The position numbers and the translations under genes were made by a program. From Streptomyces sp. NBC_00490 (GTDB lineage: Bacteria > Actinomycetota > Actinomycetes > Streptomycetales > Streptomycetaceae): a DNA stretch of 64,000 nucleotides. The stretch lies in the NCBI RefSeq assembly GCF_036013645.1, contig NZ_CP107869.1, positions 1,736,001 through 1,800,000 of the forward strand, written 5' to 3'. The notes beneath the pieces are model-generated. The model was not told where the DNA came from, ran no database searches, and saw only the letters and a program-made list of their open reading frames with translations. Numbering within the stretch: position 1 is the first letter of the stretch; every line of letters begins with the position of its first letter. This document shows, one piece after another, positions 26,609 to 37,308 of the stretch.

Positions 26609-27910
26609 CTACGACGGCTTGTCGGTCGGTCTGGTGACGGCCTCCACCGCCGCCTTCTCCCCCTCTTGCGCCGACGGCCCGTGCAGGGTCGCCTTCCGCA
26701 GGTCCGGCATGGCCACAGCGAGCGTCGCCACACCGGCGAGGCAGATGACCCCGCCGAGCGCCGCGGCACCGCCCGAGGATCCGAGCGCCCGCGCCACCAG
26801 GCCCGCCTCCAGGTTGCCGACGGAGGGGCCGGCGGTGGCCTGAGCGAGCCACAGGCTGCCGACCCGGCCCTGCAGACGGTCAGGGGTGTAGTGCTGGAGC
26901 AGGGCCCGGCGCAGGATCTCGGAGGCGGTGTCACCGAGCCCTGCCAGGGCCAGGAAGGTCAGCCCCAGCCACAGGTCGGAGCTCAGGCCGAAGCAGGCGA
27001 TCCCCGCGCCCCACACCGCCACCGCGCCGATCAGCGCCCGGCCGGTGTGATGGACGCGCCCGGTCCAGCCGCTGGTCAGCGCGCCGAAGAAGGAGCCGAC
27101 CGCGGGGGCGGTGTAGAGCAGTCCGACGGTGGTGTCGCCGCCGCCGAAGTGCTCGGTGCCCATTTCCGGGAAGAGCGCGTACGGCATCGCGAAGACCACC
27201 GCGCACACGTCGATGAGCAGCAGTCCGGTCACGACCCGGTTGCCGCGCAGGAAGCGCCAGCCCTCCCCCATGGCCTTCAGCGGATGCTGCGCCTCCCCCG
27301 AGCTCTCGGGCGGCAGCGGAGGCAGCGGGGCCAGGAGCAGCAGGCCCACGACGTACACGGCCGCGTCGATGCCGAAGCACCAGGCCACGCCCGGGCCGGC
27401 CGCGATGACGCCGGCCAATGACGGGCCGGCCATGCCGCCGAGTTGGGCGGTGAGGGTGGTCAGCGCGCCCGCCGCCGCGAGCTGGCCGGGGGCGACCAGG
27501 GTCGGGGTGGCCGCCATCATGGCCGGTCCGCCGAGGCCGCTGACGCCGCCCGCGAGGACGGCCGCGACGAAGACGAACCAGACCTGCGGGTCGGGCAGGG
27601 CCGCGTTGACCGCGAGCGCCGCGATCACCACCGCGGTGATCGCCCGGGTGACGAGCACGACCCGGCGCCGGTCGACCCGGTCGGCGAGCACCCCGCCCGC
27701 GACCAGTCCGACCAGCAGGGACAGGCCCAACACCAGGCTCATCAGCCCGACTTGGACCGATGACCCGGTCAGGTGGTAGATCTGCAGGCTCGCCGCCACC
27801 GAGGTGAGGTGGGTGCCGAGCATGGAGATCGCCTGGGTGGCGAACACCAGCCGGAAGTCCCTGCTGGAGCGCAGGGGCGTGACGTCGACGACGACTTCTC
27901 CGAGACGCAC
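26609..27910 (-). CDS. MFS exporter (EntS-like), probable siderophore secretion
   Basis: A 433-residue major facilitator protein with about 12 membrane segments and the inter-helix motif GGVLADRVDRRRVVL between TM2 and TM3. It belongs by appearance to the EntS/tetracycline-resistance-like MFS group found in siderophore loci. GTG start with AGGA upstream, only eight bases after the salicylate synthase stop, so the two are co-transcribed from iron box 4. Secretion of the finished siderophore is inferred from context. The last residues are charged and lack special features. Confidence 0.88.
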   Translation of the reverse strand: MRLGEVVVDVTPLRSSRDFRLVFATQAISMLGTHLTSVAASLQIYHLTGSSVQVGLMSLVLGLSLLVGLVAGGVLADRVDRRRVVLVTRAITAVVIAALAVNAALPDPQVWFVFVAAVLAGGVSGLGGPAMMAATPTLVAPGQLAAAGALTTLTAQLGGMAGPSLAGVIAAGPGVAWCFGIDAAVYVVGLLLLAPLPPLPPESSGEAQHPLKAMGEGWRFLRGNRVVTGLLLIDVCAVVFAMPYALFPEMGTEHFGGGDTTVGLLYTAPAVGSFFGALTSGWTGRVHHTGRALIGAVAVWGAGIACFGLSSDLWLGLTFLALAGLGDTASEILRRALLQHYTPDRLQGRVGSLWLAQATAGPSVGNLEAGLVARALGSSGGAAALGGVICLAGVATLAVAMPDLRKATLHGPSAQEGEKAAVEAVTRPTDKPS

Positions 27911-27918
27911 CGGGTTTC

Positions 27919-29262
27919 CTAACCCTGGAGGGACGGCGCGACGACCCGCGCCGGTTGCGCGGGGACGACGTAGGGGGCGACGCTGCGCAGTTTCTCGCAG
28001 GTCTCCTCCAGCTCCCGTTCGGGAGTGGACCCGGAGAGGATGCCGGCGCCGGCCCGCAGCCAGGTGCGCCCGCCCTCCTCGAAGAGGCTGCGCAGCACCA
28101 GGGCCGCGTCGAGGCCTCCGTCGCTTGCCGCCATCAGCACCGCGCCACTGTAGATCCCGCGGCGCTCCCGCTCGAGACGGGTGATGCAGTCGTACGCCGG
28201 ACCCTTGGGGATGCCGGAGGCGGTGACCGCCGGGAAGACCGCCCGGAGCACGTCCCAGGCGCTCGCGTGCTCGGCCAGCTCTCCGTGCACACTGGACCCG
28301 AGGTGCTGGACGCTGCCGCGCTGCCGCACGCTCAGCAGGTCACGGACCAGGACCGAGCCGGGCCGGCACACGGTGGCCATCTCCTCCTCGGCCAGTTTGA
28401 CGGAGAGCACGTGCTCGGAGATCTCCTTGGGATCGGCGAGGAGTTCGGCGCGCAGCCGCTCGTCCTCCCGCGCGCCGAGACCGCGGGCGCGGGTGCCGGC
28501 CAGGGGCTGGGTGACGACGTGGCCGTCCGCGTCGACCTCGGCGACGGTCTCGGGGCTGAATCCGACGACGCGTCGGCCGCCGAGGTTCAACAGGTAGGAG
28601 CGCGCGGGGGTGTTGTGGGTGCGGCCGTGGACGTAGGTGGCGACGAAGTCGACCGGGAAGGGGATCGTGAGGGTCCTGGAGAGGATGACCTTCTGGAGTT
28701 CGCTGGTGCGGATCTCCTCCAGTGCCTCCGACACCATCTCCGGGTAGCCACTGCCGGTGCCGGAGACCTCGATGGGCCGGGGTTCGGCGGTGCGGGGGAC
28801 GGTGGGCTCGGACAGCAGGGCCACCAGGGAGTCGAGGGTCTCCTGGTCGGTGCTGCGCACCTGGGCGCCGTTCTGACGCAGCCTCACTTCGCTGTGCGGG
28901 ACGACGAGATGGAGCAGCCGGTCGTCGCCGGCACGGTCCGGGCGGTCGGTGTGAAGGTGGGAGAACTCGAAGGCCATCCAGCCGTAGGCATGCCATCCGG
29001 CCACGTCCATGGCCGCCAACCGTTCCTCCACTTGGCGCAGCGGATGCGCTCCGAGCGGGGTCACCGTCTCGTCGGTCAGCCATCTGGCGCGGATCTCGGA
29101 CCGGTCGACCACGATCTCGCCGAGCGCTCCTCCGGCGAACCAGCAGTCGCCCTCCCGCTCGTACACGACGTACTGGTCGAACAGTCCCGACTCGGCCAGT
29201 CTCGCGGCCAACAGAACGGGATCTCCCGGCAGTTCCGTCTCCGCGCTCCGGTAACGCAGCAA
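27919..29262 (-). CDS. Salicylate synthase (MbtI/Irp9 type)
   Basis: A chorismate-utilising enzyme of 447 residues that converts chorismate via isochorismate to salicylate and pyruvate. Family segments seen in order: KVILSR near the catalytic lysine, NTPARSYLLNLGG, GFSPETVAEV, TQPLAGTRA, DPKEISEH, GSVQHLGSSV, RRGIYSGAVL and TWLRAGAGI. The single-enzyme form, with no separate isochorismatase or DHB dehydrogenase in the cluster, points to salicylate rather than 2,3-dihydroxybenzoate. The TTG start was chosen because GGAGG lies seven bases before it; the nearby ATG is in another frame. Iron box 4 lies directly upstream. Confidence 0.93.
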   Translation of the reverse strand: MLRYRSAETELPGDPVLLAARLAESGLFDQYVVYEREGDCWFAGGALGEIVVDRSEIRARWLTDETVTPLGAHPLRQVEERLAAMDVAGWHAYGWMAFEFSHLHTDRPDRAGDDRLLHLVVPHSEVRLRQNGAQVRSTDQETLDSLVALLSEPTVPRTAEPRPIEVSGTGSGYPEMVSEALEEIRTSELQKVILSRTLTIPFPVDFVATYVHGRTHNTPARSYLLNLGGRRVVGFSPETVAEVDADGHVVTQPLAGTRARGLGAREDERLRAELLADPKEISEHVLSVKLAEEEMATVCRPGSVLVRDLLSVRQRGSVQHLGSSVHGELAEHASAWDVLRAVFPAVTASGIPKGPAYDCITRLERERRGIYSGAVLMAASDGGLDAALVLRSLFEEGGRTWLRAGAGILSGSTPERELEETCEKLRSVAPYVVPAQPARVVAPSLQG

Positions 29263-29280
29263 CGAGCCACCTCCATTGAC

Positions 29281-29299
29281 TTAGGTTAACCTAACCTAA
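29281..29299. promoter_or_regulatory. Iron box 4 (long perfect palindrome)
   Basis: TTAGGTTAACCTAACCTAA is the core; extended to 29278-29302 it forms two perfect 11-bp arms, GACTTAGGTTA and TAACCTAAGTC, around ACC. It matches the DtxR-family consensus at 17 of 19 positions. It lies 19 bases before the salicylate synthase TTG. Confidence 0.92.
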
Positions 29300-29394
29300 G
29301 TCAACCCTAGACTCCGCATCGGAGACACGTCCAGAGCGCCCCACCCCCGCACACCCCTCCCGATCCCGCATCCAGGCTTGACCCTGATCGCTCA

Positions 29395-29413
29395 TTAGGC
29401 AAGCCTTTCCTAA
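29395..29413. promoter_or_regulatory. Iron box 5
   Basis: TTAGGCAAGCCTTTCCTAA matches the DtxR-family consensus at 14 of 19 positions. It lies 22 bases before the salicylate ligase start. With box 4 it allows separate control of the two divergent operons. Confidence 0.8.
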
Positions 29414-29434
29414 ACAGGCAGGCGGGAGTTGAGC

Positions 29435-31063
29435 ATGCTCGACGGTTGGGTGCGCTGGCCGGAGCCGCTGGCGCGGCGGTATCGGACCGAGGGGTACTGG
29501 GTGGGCCGGCCACTGGACCGGCTGCTGCGGGACCGGGCCCGGCAGGCTCCGGAACGGATCGCGCTCGTGGACGCCGAGGGGAACCGCTGGACGTACGCGG
29601 AGCTCGATCTGCGCGCCGACCGCACGGCGGCGGGGCTGCGGAGGGCCGGCATCGGCAGCGGTGACCGGGTCGTCGTCCAACTCCCCAACACGGACGCCTT
29701 CGTGGTGTTGTTCTTCGGGCTGCTGCGGGCCGGTGCCGTGCCGGTGCTGACGCTCCCCGCGCACCGGGAGAGCGAACTCGTCCATGTCGCCGAGACGGCC
29801 GGCGCGATCGCCCTGGCGATCCCCGACACGCTCGACGGCTTCGACCACCGCCCGCTCGCCAGGGCTGTGCGCAAGGCGGTGCCGAGCGTCGAGCACGTCC
29901 TGGTGGCCGGTGACCCCGCCGAGTTCACCGCGCTCGCCGACGTGGACGCCGAGCCGGTGCCGCTGCCCGAACCGGACCCCGGTGACGTGGCGGTACTGCT
30001 GCTGTCCGGCGGCACGACCGGTAAGCCGAAGCTCATCCCGCGCACCCACGACGACTACACGTACAACGTCCGTGCGAGCGCCCAGCTCTGCGGTCTCGAC
30101 GAGTCCACCGTCTGTCTGGTGGTCCTGCCGACCGCGCACAACTTCGCGCTGGCCTGCCCCGGTCTGCTCGGCACCCTGATGGCCGGCGGCACCGTGGTGC
30201 TCTCCCCCACCCCCAGCCCCGACGACGCGTTCGCGCTGATCGAGCGGGAGAAGGTCACCATCACGGCCGTGGTCCCGCCCATCGCCCTGCTGTGGCTGGA
30301 CGCGGTGGAGTGGGAGGACGCCGATCTGTCCTCCCTCGCCCTGCTCCAGGTCGGCGGCTCCAAACTGGGCGCCGAACCGGCGGCCCGGGTCGAACCCGCG
30401 CTCGGCTGCAGGCTCCAGCAGGTCTTCGGCATGGCCGAGGGACTACTCAACTACACCCGCCTGGACGATCCCGCGGAGCTGGTGATCGGCACCCAGGGGC
30501 GGCCGTTGTCCCCTGCCGACGAGATCAGGGTGGTCGACGAGGACGGACACGACGTGGCGCCGGGCGGGACCGGGGAGTTGCTCACCCGCGGGCCGTACAC
30601 GCTGCGCGGCTACTACCGGGCCGCCGAACACAACGCCCGGTCCTTCACCGACGACGGCTTCTACCGCACCGGCGATCTCGTCAGGGTGCTGCCCACCGGC
30701 CATCTGGTCGTCGAGGGCCGGGCCAAGGACCAGATCAACCGGGGCGGCGACAAGATCTCCGCCGAGGAGCTGGAGAACCACATCCTCGCCCACCCCGCGG
30801 TGCACGACGCCGCCGTGGTCGGCATGCCCGACGAGACGATGGGCGAGCGCACCTGCGCCTACCTCGTCCCCCGCGGACCGGCCCCGACCCAGCGGGAACT
30901 GGCCGCCTTCCTCACCGAACGCGGCGTCGCCGCCTACAAGTTGCCCGACCGCGTCGAACCTACCGACGCGTTCCCCCGTACCTCCGTGGGAAAGATCGAC
31001 AAGAAGGCGCTCGGCCGTCGCATCGCCGAGCGGCTGCGCGCGGAGGGAAGCGTTGGCAACTGA
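29435..31063 (+). CDS. Salicylate-AMP ligase (stand-alone aryl A domain)
   Basis: An adenylating enzyme of 542 residues (DhbE/YbtE/MbtA family) that activates an aryl acid and loads it on the aryl carrier domain. [18 protein letters not shown] is the phosphate-binding motif. The pocket holds the aryl-acid asparagine in [11 protein letters not shown]; the Cys in that stretch is the residue I recall in salicylate enzymes, where DHB enzymes have Ser. The C-terminal catalytic lysine is in [17 protein letters not shown] lies six bases before the chosen ATG; an in-frame TTG six bases earlier is also possible. Its stop overlaps the first permease gene, forming one operon with iron box 5. Confidence 0.92.
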   Translation: MLDGWVRWPEPLARRYRTEGYWVGRPLDRLLRDRARQAPERIALVDAEGNRWTYAELDLRADRTAAGLRRAGIGSGDRVVVQLPNTDAFVVLFFGLLRAGAVPVLTLPAHRESELVHVAETAGAIALAIPDTLDGFDHRPLARAVRKAVPSVEHVLVAGDPAEFTALADVDAEPVPLPEPDPGDVAVLLLSGGTTGKPKLIPRTHDDYTYNVRASAQLCGLDESTVCLVVLPTAHNFALACPGLLGTLMAGGTVVLSPTPSPDDAFALIEREKVTITAVVPPIALLWLDAVEWEDADLSSLALLQVGGSKLGAEPAARVEPALGCRLQQVFGMAEGLLNYTRLDDPAELVIGTQGRPLSPADEIRVVDEDGHDVAPGGTGELLTRGPYTLRGYYRAAEHNARSFTDDGFYRTGDLVRVLPTGHLVVEGRAKDQINRGGDKISAEELENHILAHPAVHDAAVVGMPDETMGERTCAYLVPRGPAPTQRELAAFLTERGVAAYKLPDRVEPTDAFPRTSVGKIDKKALGRRIAERLRAEGSVGN

Positions 31064-32099
31064 GTCCGCCACGGCGGCACTTGGCCGAAAGCCCCCCCGG
31101 CGCCGGAACTCCACCCGCACGCTCGCGGTCCTCGGCGCCCTGCTCCTGCTGCTCGCGGCCGTCCTGCTCAGCCTGGCGGTCGGCTCGCGCTCGCTGCCGC
31201 TGTCCACGGTCGTCGACGCGCTGCTCCACGACGACGGCTCGACCGCGAGCTCGGTGATCTGGGACGTACGGGTGCCCCGAACCCTGGCCGGCATCGCCGC
31301 CGGGGCCGCGCTCGGGGTCGCGGGGGCGCTCATCCAGGCGCTGACCCGCAATCCGCTGGCCGACCCCGGGCTGCTCGGCATCAACGCCGGGGCCGCCGCC
31401 GGGGTGGTGGTGTCCCTCACGGTGCTGGGGCTGACCAGCCTGTGGGCCTCGGTGTGGTTCGCGATGGCGGGGGCGGTGGTGGCGGGGCTGCTGGTGTACA
31501 CGCTGGCCTCGGGCGGACGGGCCGGCGCCACCCCCGAGCGGCTGGCACTGGGGGGCGCGGTGATCGCCGCCGTGTTCACCGGCATCGGCCAGACCCTGAT
31601 GCTGCTCGACGCCCAGGCCCTGGACCAACTGCGGTTCTGGAGCGTGGGTTCGCTCGCCCGGGCCGGCAGCGAGACCCTGACGACCATCGCGCCGTTCGTC
31701 GGCGTGGGCCTGCTGCTCGCGCTCTGTCTCGTCCGGCCGCTCAACGCGCTGGCCCTCGGCGAGGACGGCGCCCGCGCCCTGGGCGCCCATGTGGACCGGA
31801 CCCGGTTCGTCGGCCTGCTCGCGGTGACGCTGCTGTGCGGGGCGGCGACCGCCGCCGTCGGTCCGCTGGTCTTCGTCGGGCTCGCCGTGCCGCACATGGC
31901 CCGGATGATCGCCGGGGCGGACCAGCGCTGGACCCTGCCGCTGTCGATGCTGCTCGCCCCGGCCCTGCTGCTCCTCGCCGATGTGCTGGGCCGGGTCGTG
32001 GTCCGCCCCGACGAGCTCGACGCGGGTGTGGTCACCGCGGTGATCGGCGCGCCGGTGTTCATCGCGCTCGTACGCCACCGCCGGGTGGTGGGCGTATGA
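31053..32099 (+). CDS. FecCD-family iron-siderophore ABC permease 1
   Basis: A 348-residue inner-membrane permease of the FecCD/BtuC family with about 9-10 membrane segments. Family motifs: [55 protein letters not shown], and [15 protein letters not shown], the last facing the ATPase. The TTG start has GGAGGGAAG just before it and overlaps the ligase stop by about ten bases. The stop overlaps the next permease (ATGA). It imports the ferric siderophore with its partner and the lipoprotein at 5276. No ATPase gene follows. Confidence 0.92.
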   Translation: MATESATAALGRKPPRRRNSTRTLAVLGALLLLLAAVLLSLAVGSRSLPLSTVVDALLHDDGSTASSVIWDVRVPRTLAGIAAGAALGVAGALIQALTRNPLADPGLLGINAGAAAGVVVSLTVLGLTSLWASVWFAMAGAVVAGLLVYTLASGGRAGATPERLALGGAVIAAVFTGIGQTLMLLDAQALDQLRFWSVGSLARAGSETLTTIAPFVGVGLLLALCLVRPLNALALGEDGARALGAHVDRTRFVGLLAVTLLCGAATAAVGPLVFVGLAVPHMARMIAGADQRWTLPLSMLLAPALLLLADVLGRVVVRPDELDAGVVTAVIGAPVFIALVRHRRVVGV

Positions 32100-33154
32100 C
32101 CACGCAGACTGCCCCCGCGCGCAGCCATGTGGTCCGCGGCCGGTCCCACCGGTTCTCCCTGCGGGTGGACGTCCGGGTGGTGACGGTCTGCGCGCTGGTG
32201 CTGGCCGCCACCGCGGGCGTCGGTGTCCTCGCGCTCGGCACCGGGGAGTACACGATCTCCCCGGCGGACGTCGTACGCACCCTGCTGGGCAACGGAAGCC
32301 GGCGGACGGACTTCGTCGTCAACGAGCTACGACTGCCCCGGCTGCTCACCGGCGTCCTCGTCGGTGCCGCGCTCGGGCTGAGCGGGGCGCTGTTCCAGAG
32401 CCTGACCCGCAATCCGCTGGGCAGCCCGGACATCGTCGGCTTCACCTACGGCTCGGCCACCGGCGGCCTTCTGGTCGTCCTGCTCGTCGGCGGTACCGGC
32501 GGCCAGGTCGCGGCCGGTGCGGTCGGCGGCGGCCTCGCGACCGCGATCCTGGTGTACGTCCTCGCCTGGCGGCACGGCATCCACGGCTACCGGCTCGTGC
32601 TGGTCGGCATCGGCGTCAGTGCCCTGCTCCAGGGCGTCAACGCCTATCTGCTCGCCAAGGCCCGCTTCACCCAGGCCGCGCAGGCGATGGTGTGGCTCAA
32701 CGGCAGCCTCAACGGGCGGGGTTGGCAGGACGTCCGGCCGGCCGCCCTCGGACTGCTCGTCGTACTGCCCCTGGTCGCGCTCGCCGCGAGCCGGCTGAAG
32801 ATTCTGGAGATGGGCGACGACGTGGCGGGCGGTCTCGGGGTGCCCGTCCAGCGCACCCGGCTGCTGATCCTCGTCCTCGCCACGGCGGCCTGCGCGGTGG
32901 CCACCGCCGCGGCCGGCCCGATCCCCTTCGTCGCCCTCATCGCACCGCAGCTGGCCCGGCGCCTCACCCGAGCGCCGGGCCCCAACCTCCTGGCCGCCAC
33001 CTGTACCGGCGCCTTCCTCGTGGTCGCCGCGGACTTCGCGTCCCAGCGGATCCACGAGACGGCCCAGCTGCCGGTGGGGGTGGTCACGGCGGTGGCAGGC
33101 GGGCTGTATCTGGGGCTGCTGCTGCGCAGGCAGCGCCGGTTGGGCCGGATCTGA
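32096..33154 (+). CDS. FecCD-family iron-siderophore ABC permease 2
   Basis: The second subunit of the heterodimeric permease, 352 residues with a longer basic N-terminus before the first membrane segment. Motifs: LRLPRLLTGVLVGAALGLSG, QSLTRNPLGSPDIVGF, MGDDVAGGLGVPV and FVALIAPQLARRL. The ATG overlaps the preceding TGA, so translation is coupled. Its stop is one base from the stop of the convergent copper-linked gene, leaving no space for a terminator. An ATP-binding subunit is missing here, so a shared or distant ATPase must serve this importer. Confidence 0.92.
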   Translation: MTTQTAPARSHVVRGRSHRFSLRVDVRVVTVCALVLAATAGVGVLALGTGEYTISPADVVRTLLGNGSRRTDFVVNELRLPRLLTGVLVGAALGLSGALFQSLTRNPLGSPDIVGFTYGSATGGLLVVLLVGGTGGQVAAGAVGGGLATAILVYVLAWRHGIHGYRLVLVGIGVSALLQGVNAYLLAKARFTQAAQAMVWLNGSLNGRGWQDVRPAALGLLVVLPLVALAASRLKILEMGDDVAGGLGVPVQRTRLLILVLATAACAVATAAAGPIPFVALIAPQLARRLTRAPGPNLLAATCTGAFLVVAADFASQRIHETAQLPVGVVTAVAGGLYLGLLLRRQRRLGRI

Positions 33155-33155
33155 G

Positions 33156-34091
33156 TCAGTGGCCGTGGCCGCCCTCGTCGGTATGCGTACCGGCCTGCGC
33201 TCCGGTCCTGACCGTGAACGCCACCGTGTGCACCTGGCCTTCGTGCTTGAAGTCCAGGAACAGGCGGTACGCGCCCTCGCTCGGCGCCGTGGCGGTGAAG
33301 GAGATGCCCGGACCGGACTGGGTCTTCCCGTCGCCCGGTTCACCGTTGGGGTGGACATGGAGGTAGGCGAGGTCGCCGGAGCGCAGGGCGACGAGGTGGC
33401 CGTAGGCGCCGAGGTAGGGCTGGAGGTCGGTGACGGGCCTGCCGTCACGGGAGACCGTCAGCTTGACCTCGCTCTCGCCGCCCGGGCGCAGGCCGCCGCT
33501 CAGCTCGACCTCGTAGCCGTCCGTCTCGGCCGTGGCGTCCGGCGCCGGAAGCCGCCGCGGCGCGTAGGAGCCCGAGGCCGCCAGGTCCGCGCCGAGGGCG
33601 AGGTTCTCGGCGCCCTTCTTCGCCGGGGTGAAGTCGGCGAAGACGCGGTAGCCGCCGGCGCGGGGCAGCTCGACCGGGATGCTCCAGGTGCCGTCGGCGG
33701 CGCGGGTGGGGTGCAGATGGCGGTAGGTGACCAGGTCGCGTGAGGCGACGATGAGGTGGAGTTCCTTCTCGTGCTCACGCCGGTACGCGGTGACGGCACG
33801 GCCGCTCGCGTCGCGGACGGCGAACCGCAGCTCGGCTCGCTGCCCGGCGGCGACGCTCGGGGTCTTCAGGTCGAGGGTGTAGCCGCCTTCGGAGATCTGC
33901 AGTCCCCCGAGCGCGTGGCCTGCACCGCCGCCAGCGGGACCACCTCCGTCCGGCGACTCTTCGTGACTTTCATGGCTCGCGGGCGCACTCTCCGTGACGG
34001 CCGGGTCGATGGCCCTGCCCACGCCGTACGCGGTGCCGAACGTCGCGGCCAGCGCCGCCGCGAACGCGGAGATCTTGAGTCCTGCGTGCAT
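33156..34091 (-). CDS. Secreted His-rich protein of the copper module
   Basis: A 311-residue exported or membrane-anchored protein. The N-terminus has a hydrophobic segment (about 5-25, ISAFAAALAATFGTAYGVG) followed by a His/Glu-rich linker with SHESHEE. Two beta-rich repeats follow (about 60-175 and 180-300), each with a His cluster: TYRHLHPTRAADG and LAYLHVHPNGEPG. The C-terminus is GGHGH. Histidine placement suggests extracytoplasmic metal binding. It is divergent from the CopA-like ATPase across CsoR-type palindromes, so copper induction is likely. The function is inferred; I recognise the family only as a conserved actinobacterial copper-associated protein. Confidence 0.75.
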   Translation of the reverse strand: MHAGLKISAFAAALAATFGTAYGVGRAIDPAVTESAPASHESHEESPDGGGPAGGGAGHALGGLQISEGGYTLDLKTPSVAAGQRAELRFAVRDASGRAVTAYRREHEKELHLIVASRDLVTYRHLHPTRAADGTWSIPVELPRAGGYRVFADFTPAKKGAENLALGADLAASGSYAPRRLPAPDATAETDGYEVELSGGLRPGGESEVKLTVSRDGRPVTDLQPYLGAYGHLVALRSGDLAYLHVHPNGEPGDGKTQSGPGISFTATAPSEGAYRLFLDFKHEGQVHTVAFTVRTGAQAGTHTDEGGHGH

Positions 34092-34151
34092 GACGAGCTC
34101 CTGGAGAACACGGCCTCCCGCTTGGGATACGAGGCCTCGATGCAGCCGACA

Positions 34152-34168
34152 ATACCCCTAGGGGGTAT
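34152..34168. promoter_or_regulatory. CsoR-type copper operator 1
   Basis: ATACCCCTAGGGGGTAT is a near-perfect palindrome of the TACCCC/GGGGTA type bound by the copper repressor CsoR in actinobacteria. It lies 61 bases upstream of the His-rich protein gene. Confidence 0.8.
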
Positions 34169-34198
34169 GAAGTCAACTCCTGGAACCACTTGCCTTTG

Positions 34199-34217
34199 AT
34201 ACCCCCCATGGGTATAC
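34199..34217. promoter_or_regulatory. CsoR-type copper operator 2
   Basis: ATACCCCCCATGGGTATAC has the TACCC/GGGTA arms of a CsoR site. It lies 51 bases upstream of the copper ATPase ATG. A third, weaker match (ATACCCCCGCCCCGTAT) follows near 34235-34251. Confidence 0.8.
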
Positions 34218-34267
34218 AGGAGTCCGTGCCGCAGATACCCCCGCCCCGTATTCACCAAGGAGTAGCG

Positions 34268-36514
<2,247 letters not shown>

Positions 36515-36517
36515 GCG

Positions 36518-36549
36518 GAGTGCCGGACCACCGCGGTGGTCCGGCACTC
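36518..36549. terminator. Strong bidirectional hairpin terminator
   Basis: The arms GAGTGCCGGACCACC and GGTGGTCCGGCACTC are a perfect 15-bp match with a GC centre. The hairpin lies in the short gap between the convergent copper ATPase and DJ-1/PfpI genes. Confidence 0.85.
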
Positions 36550-36557
36550 CGGTGAGC

Positions 36558-37253
36558 TCAGCCCAGCTTCTTCAGGAGCTCCACGGCCAGCGGGGCCGAG
36601 GACGCCGGGTTCTGGCCGGTGACCAGGTTGCGGTCGACCACGACGTTCGGCACCCACGGCTCGCCCACCTGGACCTGGACACCGGCCTCGGTCAGCCGGT
36701 CCTGGAGGAGCCACTTGGCCTTGTCGGCGAAGCCGGCCTGCGTCTCCTCGGCGTTGGTGAAGGCGGCGATCCGGTACCCGGCGAAGGAGTTGGCTCCGTC
36801 GGACTTGACCGCGGCGAGCAGCGCGGCCGGGGCGTGGCAGACGACGCCGAGCGGCTTGCCGGACTCCAGGGCGCTGGTGAGCAGTTCACCGGAGTCGGTG
36901 TTGACCGCGAGGTCCTCCATGGGGCCGTGGCCACCGGGGTAGAAGACGGCGGCGTAGTCGTCCAGGTGCACGTCCTCCAGGCGGATCGGGTTCTGGAGCT
37001 CGGTCGCCGCGGCGATGACGCCCGCGATCCGGTCGGCGTTCTCCTGGCCGCCGTTGACCTCGGCGGCCAGGCTGCCCTTGTCGACGGTGGGGACGACGCC
37101 TCCGGGGGTGGCCACGGTGATCTCGTGACCGGCGGCCTTGAAGGCCTCGTAGGGGGCCACGGCCTCCTCGCCCCAGAAGCCGGTGGGGTGCTGCGTGCCG
37201 TCGGCCAGCGTCCAGTGGTCGACGCCGGTGATTACGAAGAGGATCTTTGCCAT
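36558..37253 (-). CDS. DJ-1/PfpI-family protein (class I amidotransferase-like)
   Basis: A cytoplasmic 231-residue protein of the DJ-1/ThiJ/PfpI superfamily, in size and layout like the Hsp31/glyoxalase-III branch. The nucleophile elbow is VVCHAPAALL, with the catalytic cysteine at about residue 134. The upstream acidic partner is in FYPGGHGPMEDL. The substrate may be alpha-oxoaldehydes or glycated groups, but the branch is not certain. It is divergent from a LysR regulator with about 50 bases between, a layout that suggests LysR control. Confidence 0.85.
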   Translation of the reverse strand: MAKILFVITGVDHWTLADGTQHPTGFWGEEAVAPYEAFKAAGHEITVATPGGVVPTVDKGSLAAEVNGGQENADRIAGVIAAATELQNPIRLEDVHLDDYAAVFYPGGHGPMEDLAVNTDSGELLTSALESGKPLGVVCHAPAALLAAVKSDGANSFAGYRIAAFTNAEETQAGFADKAKWLLQDRLTEAGVQVQVGEPWVPNVVVDRNLVTGQNPASSAPLAVELLKKLG

Positions 37254-37294
37254 GCTCCGACGGTAAGTCGATCCACCCATAAGAATCCAATAGG

Positions 37295-37308
37295 CTCACG
37301 TATGTGAG
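37295..37308. promoter_or_regulatory. Short palindrome overlapping the LysR start
   Basis: CTCACGTATGTGAG has perfect 5-bp arms (CTCAC/GTGAG) and overlaps the GTG start of the LysR gene. A direct repeat GAATCCAAT flanks it at 37283-37291 and 37316-37324. It is a candidate autoregulatory site. Confidence 0.35.
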
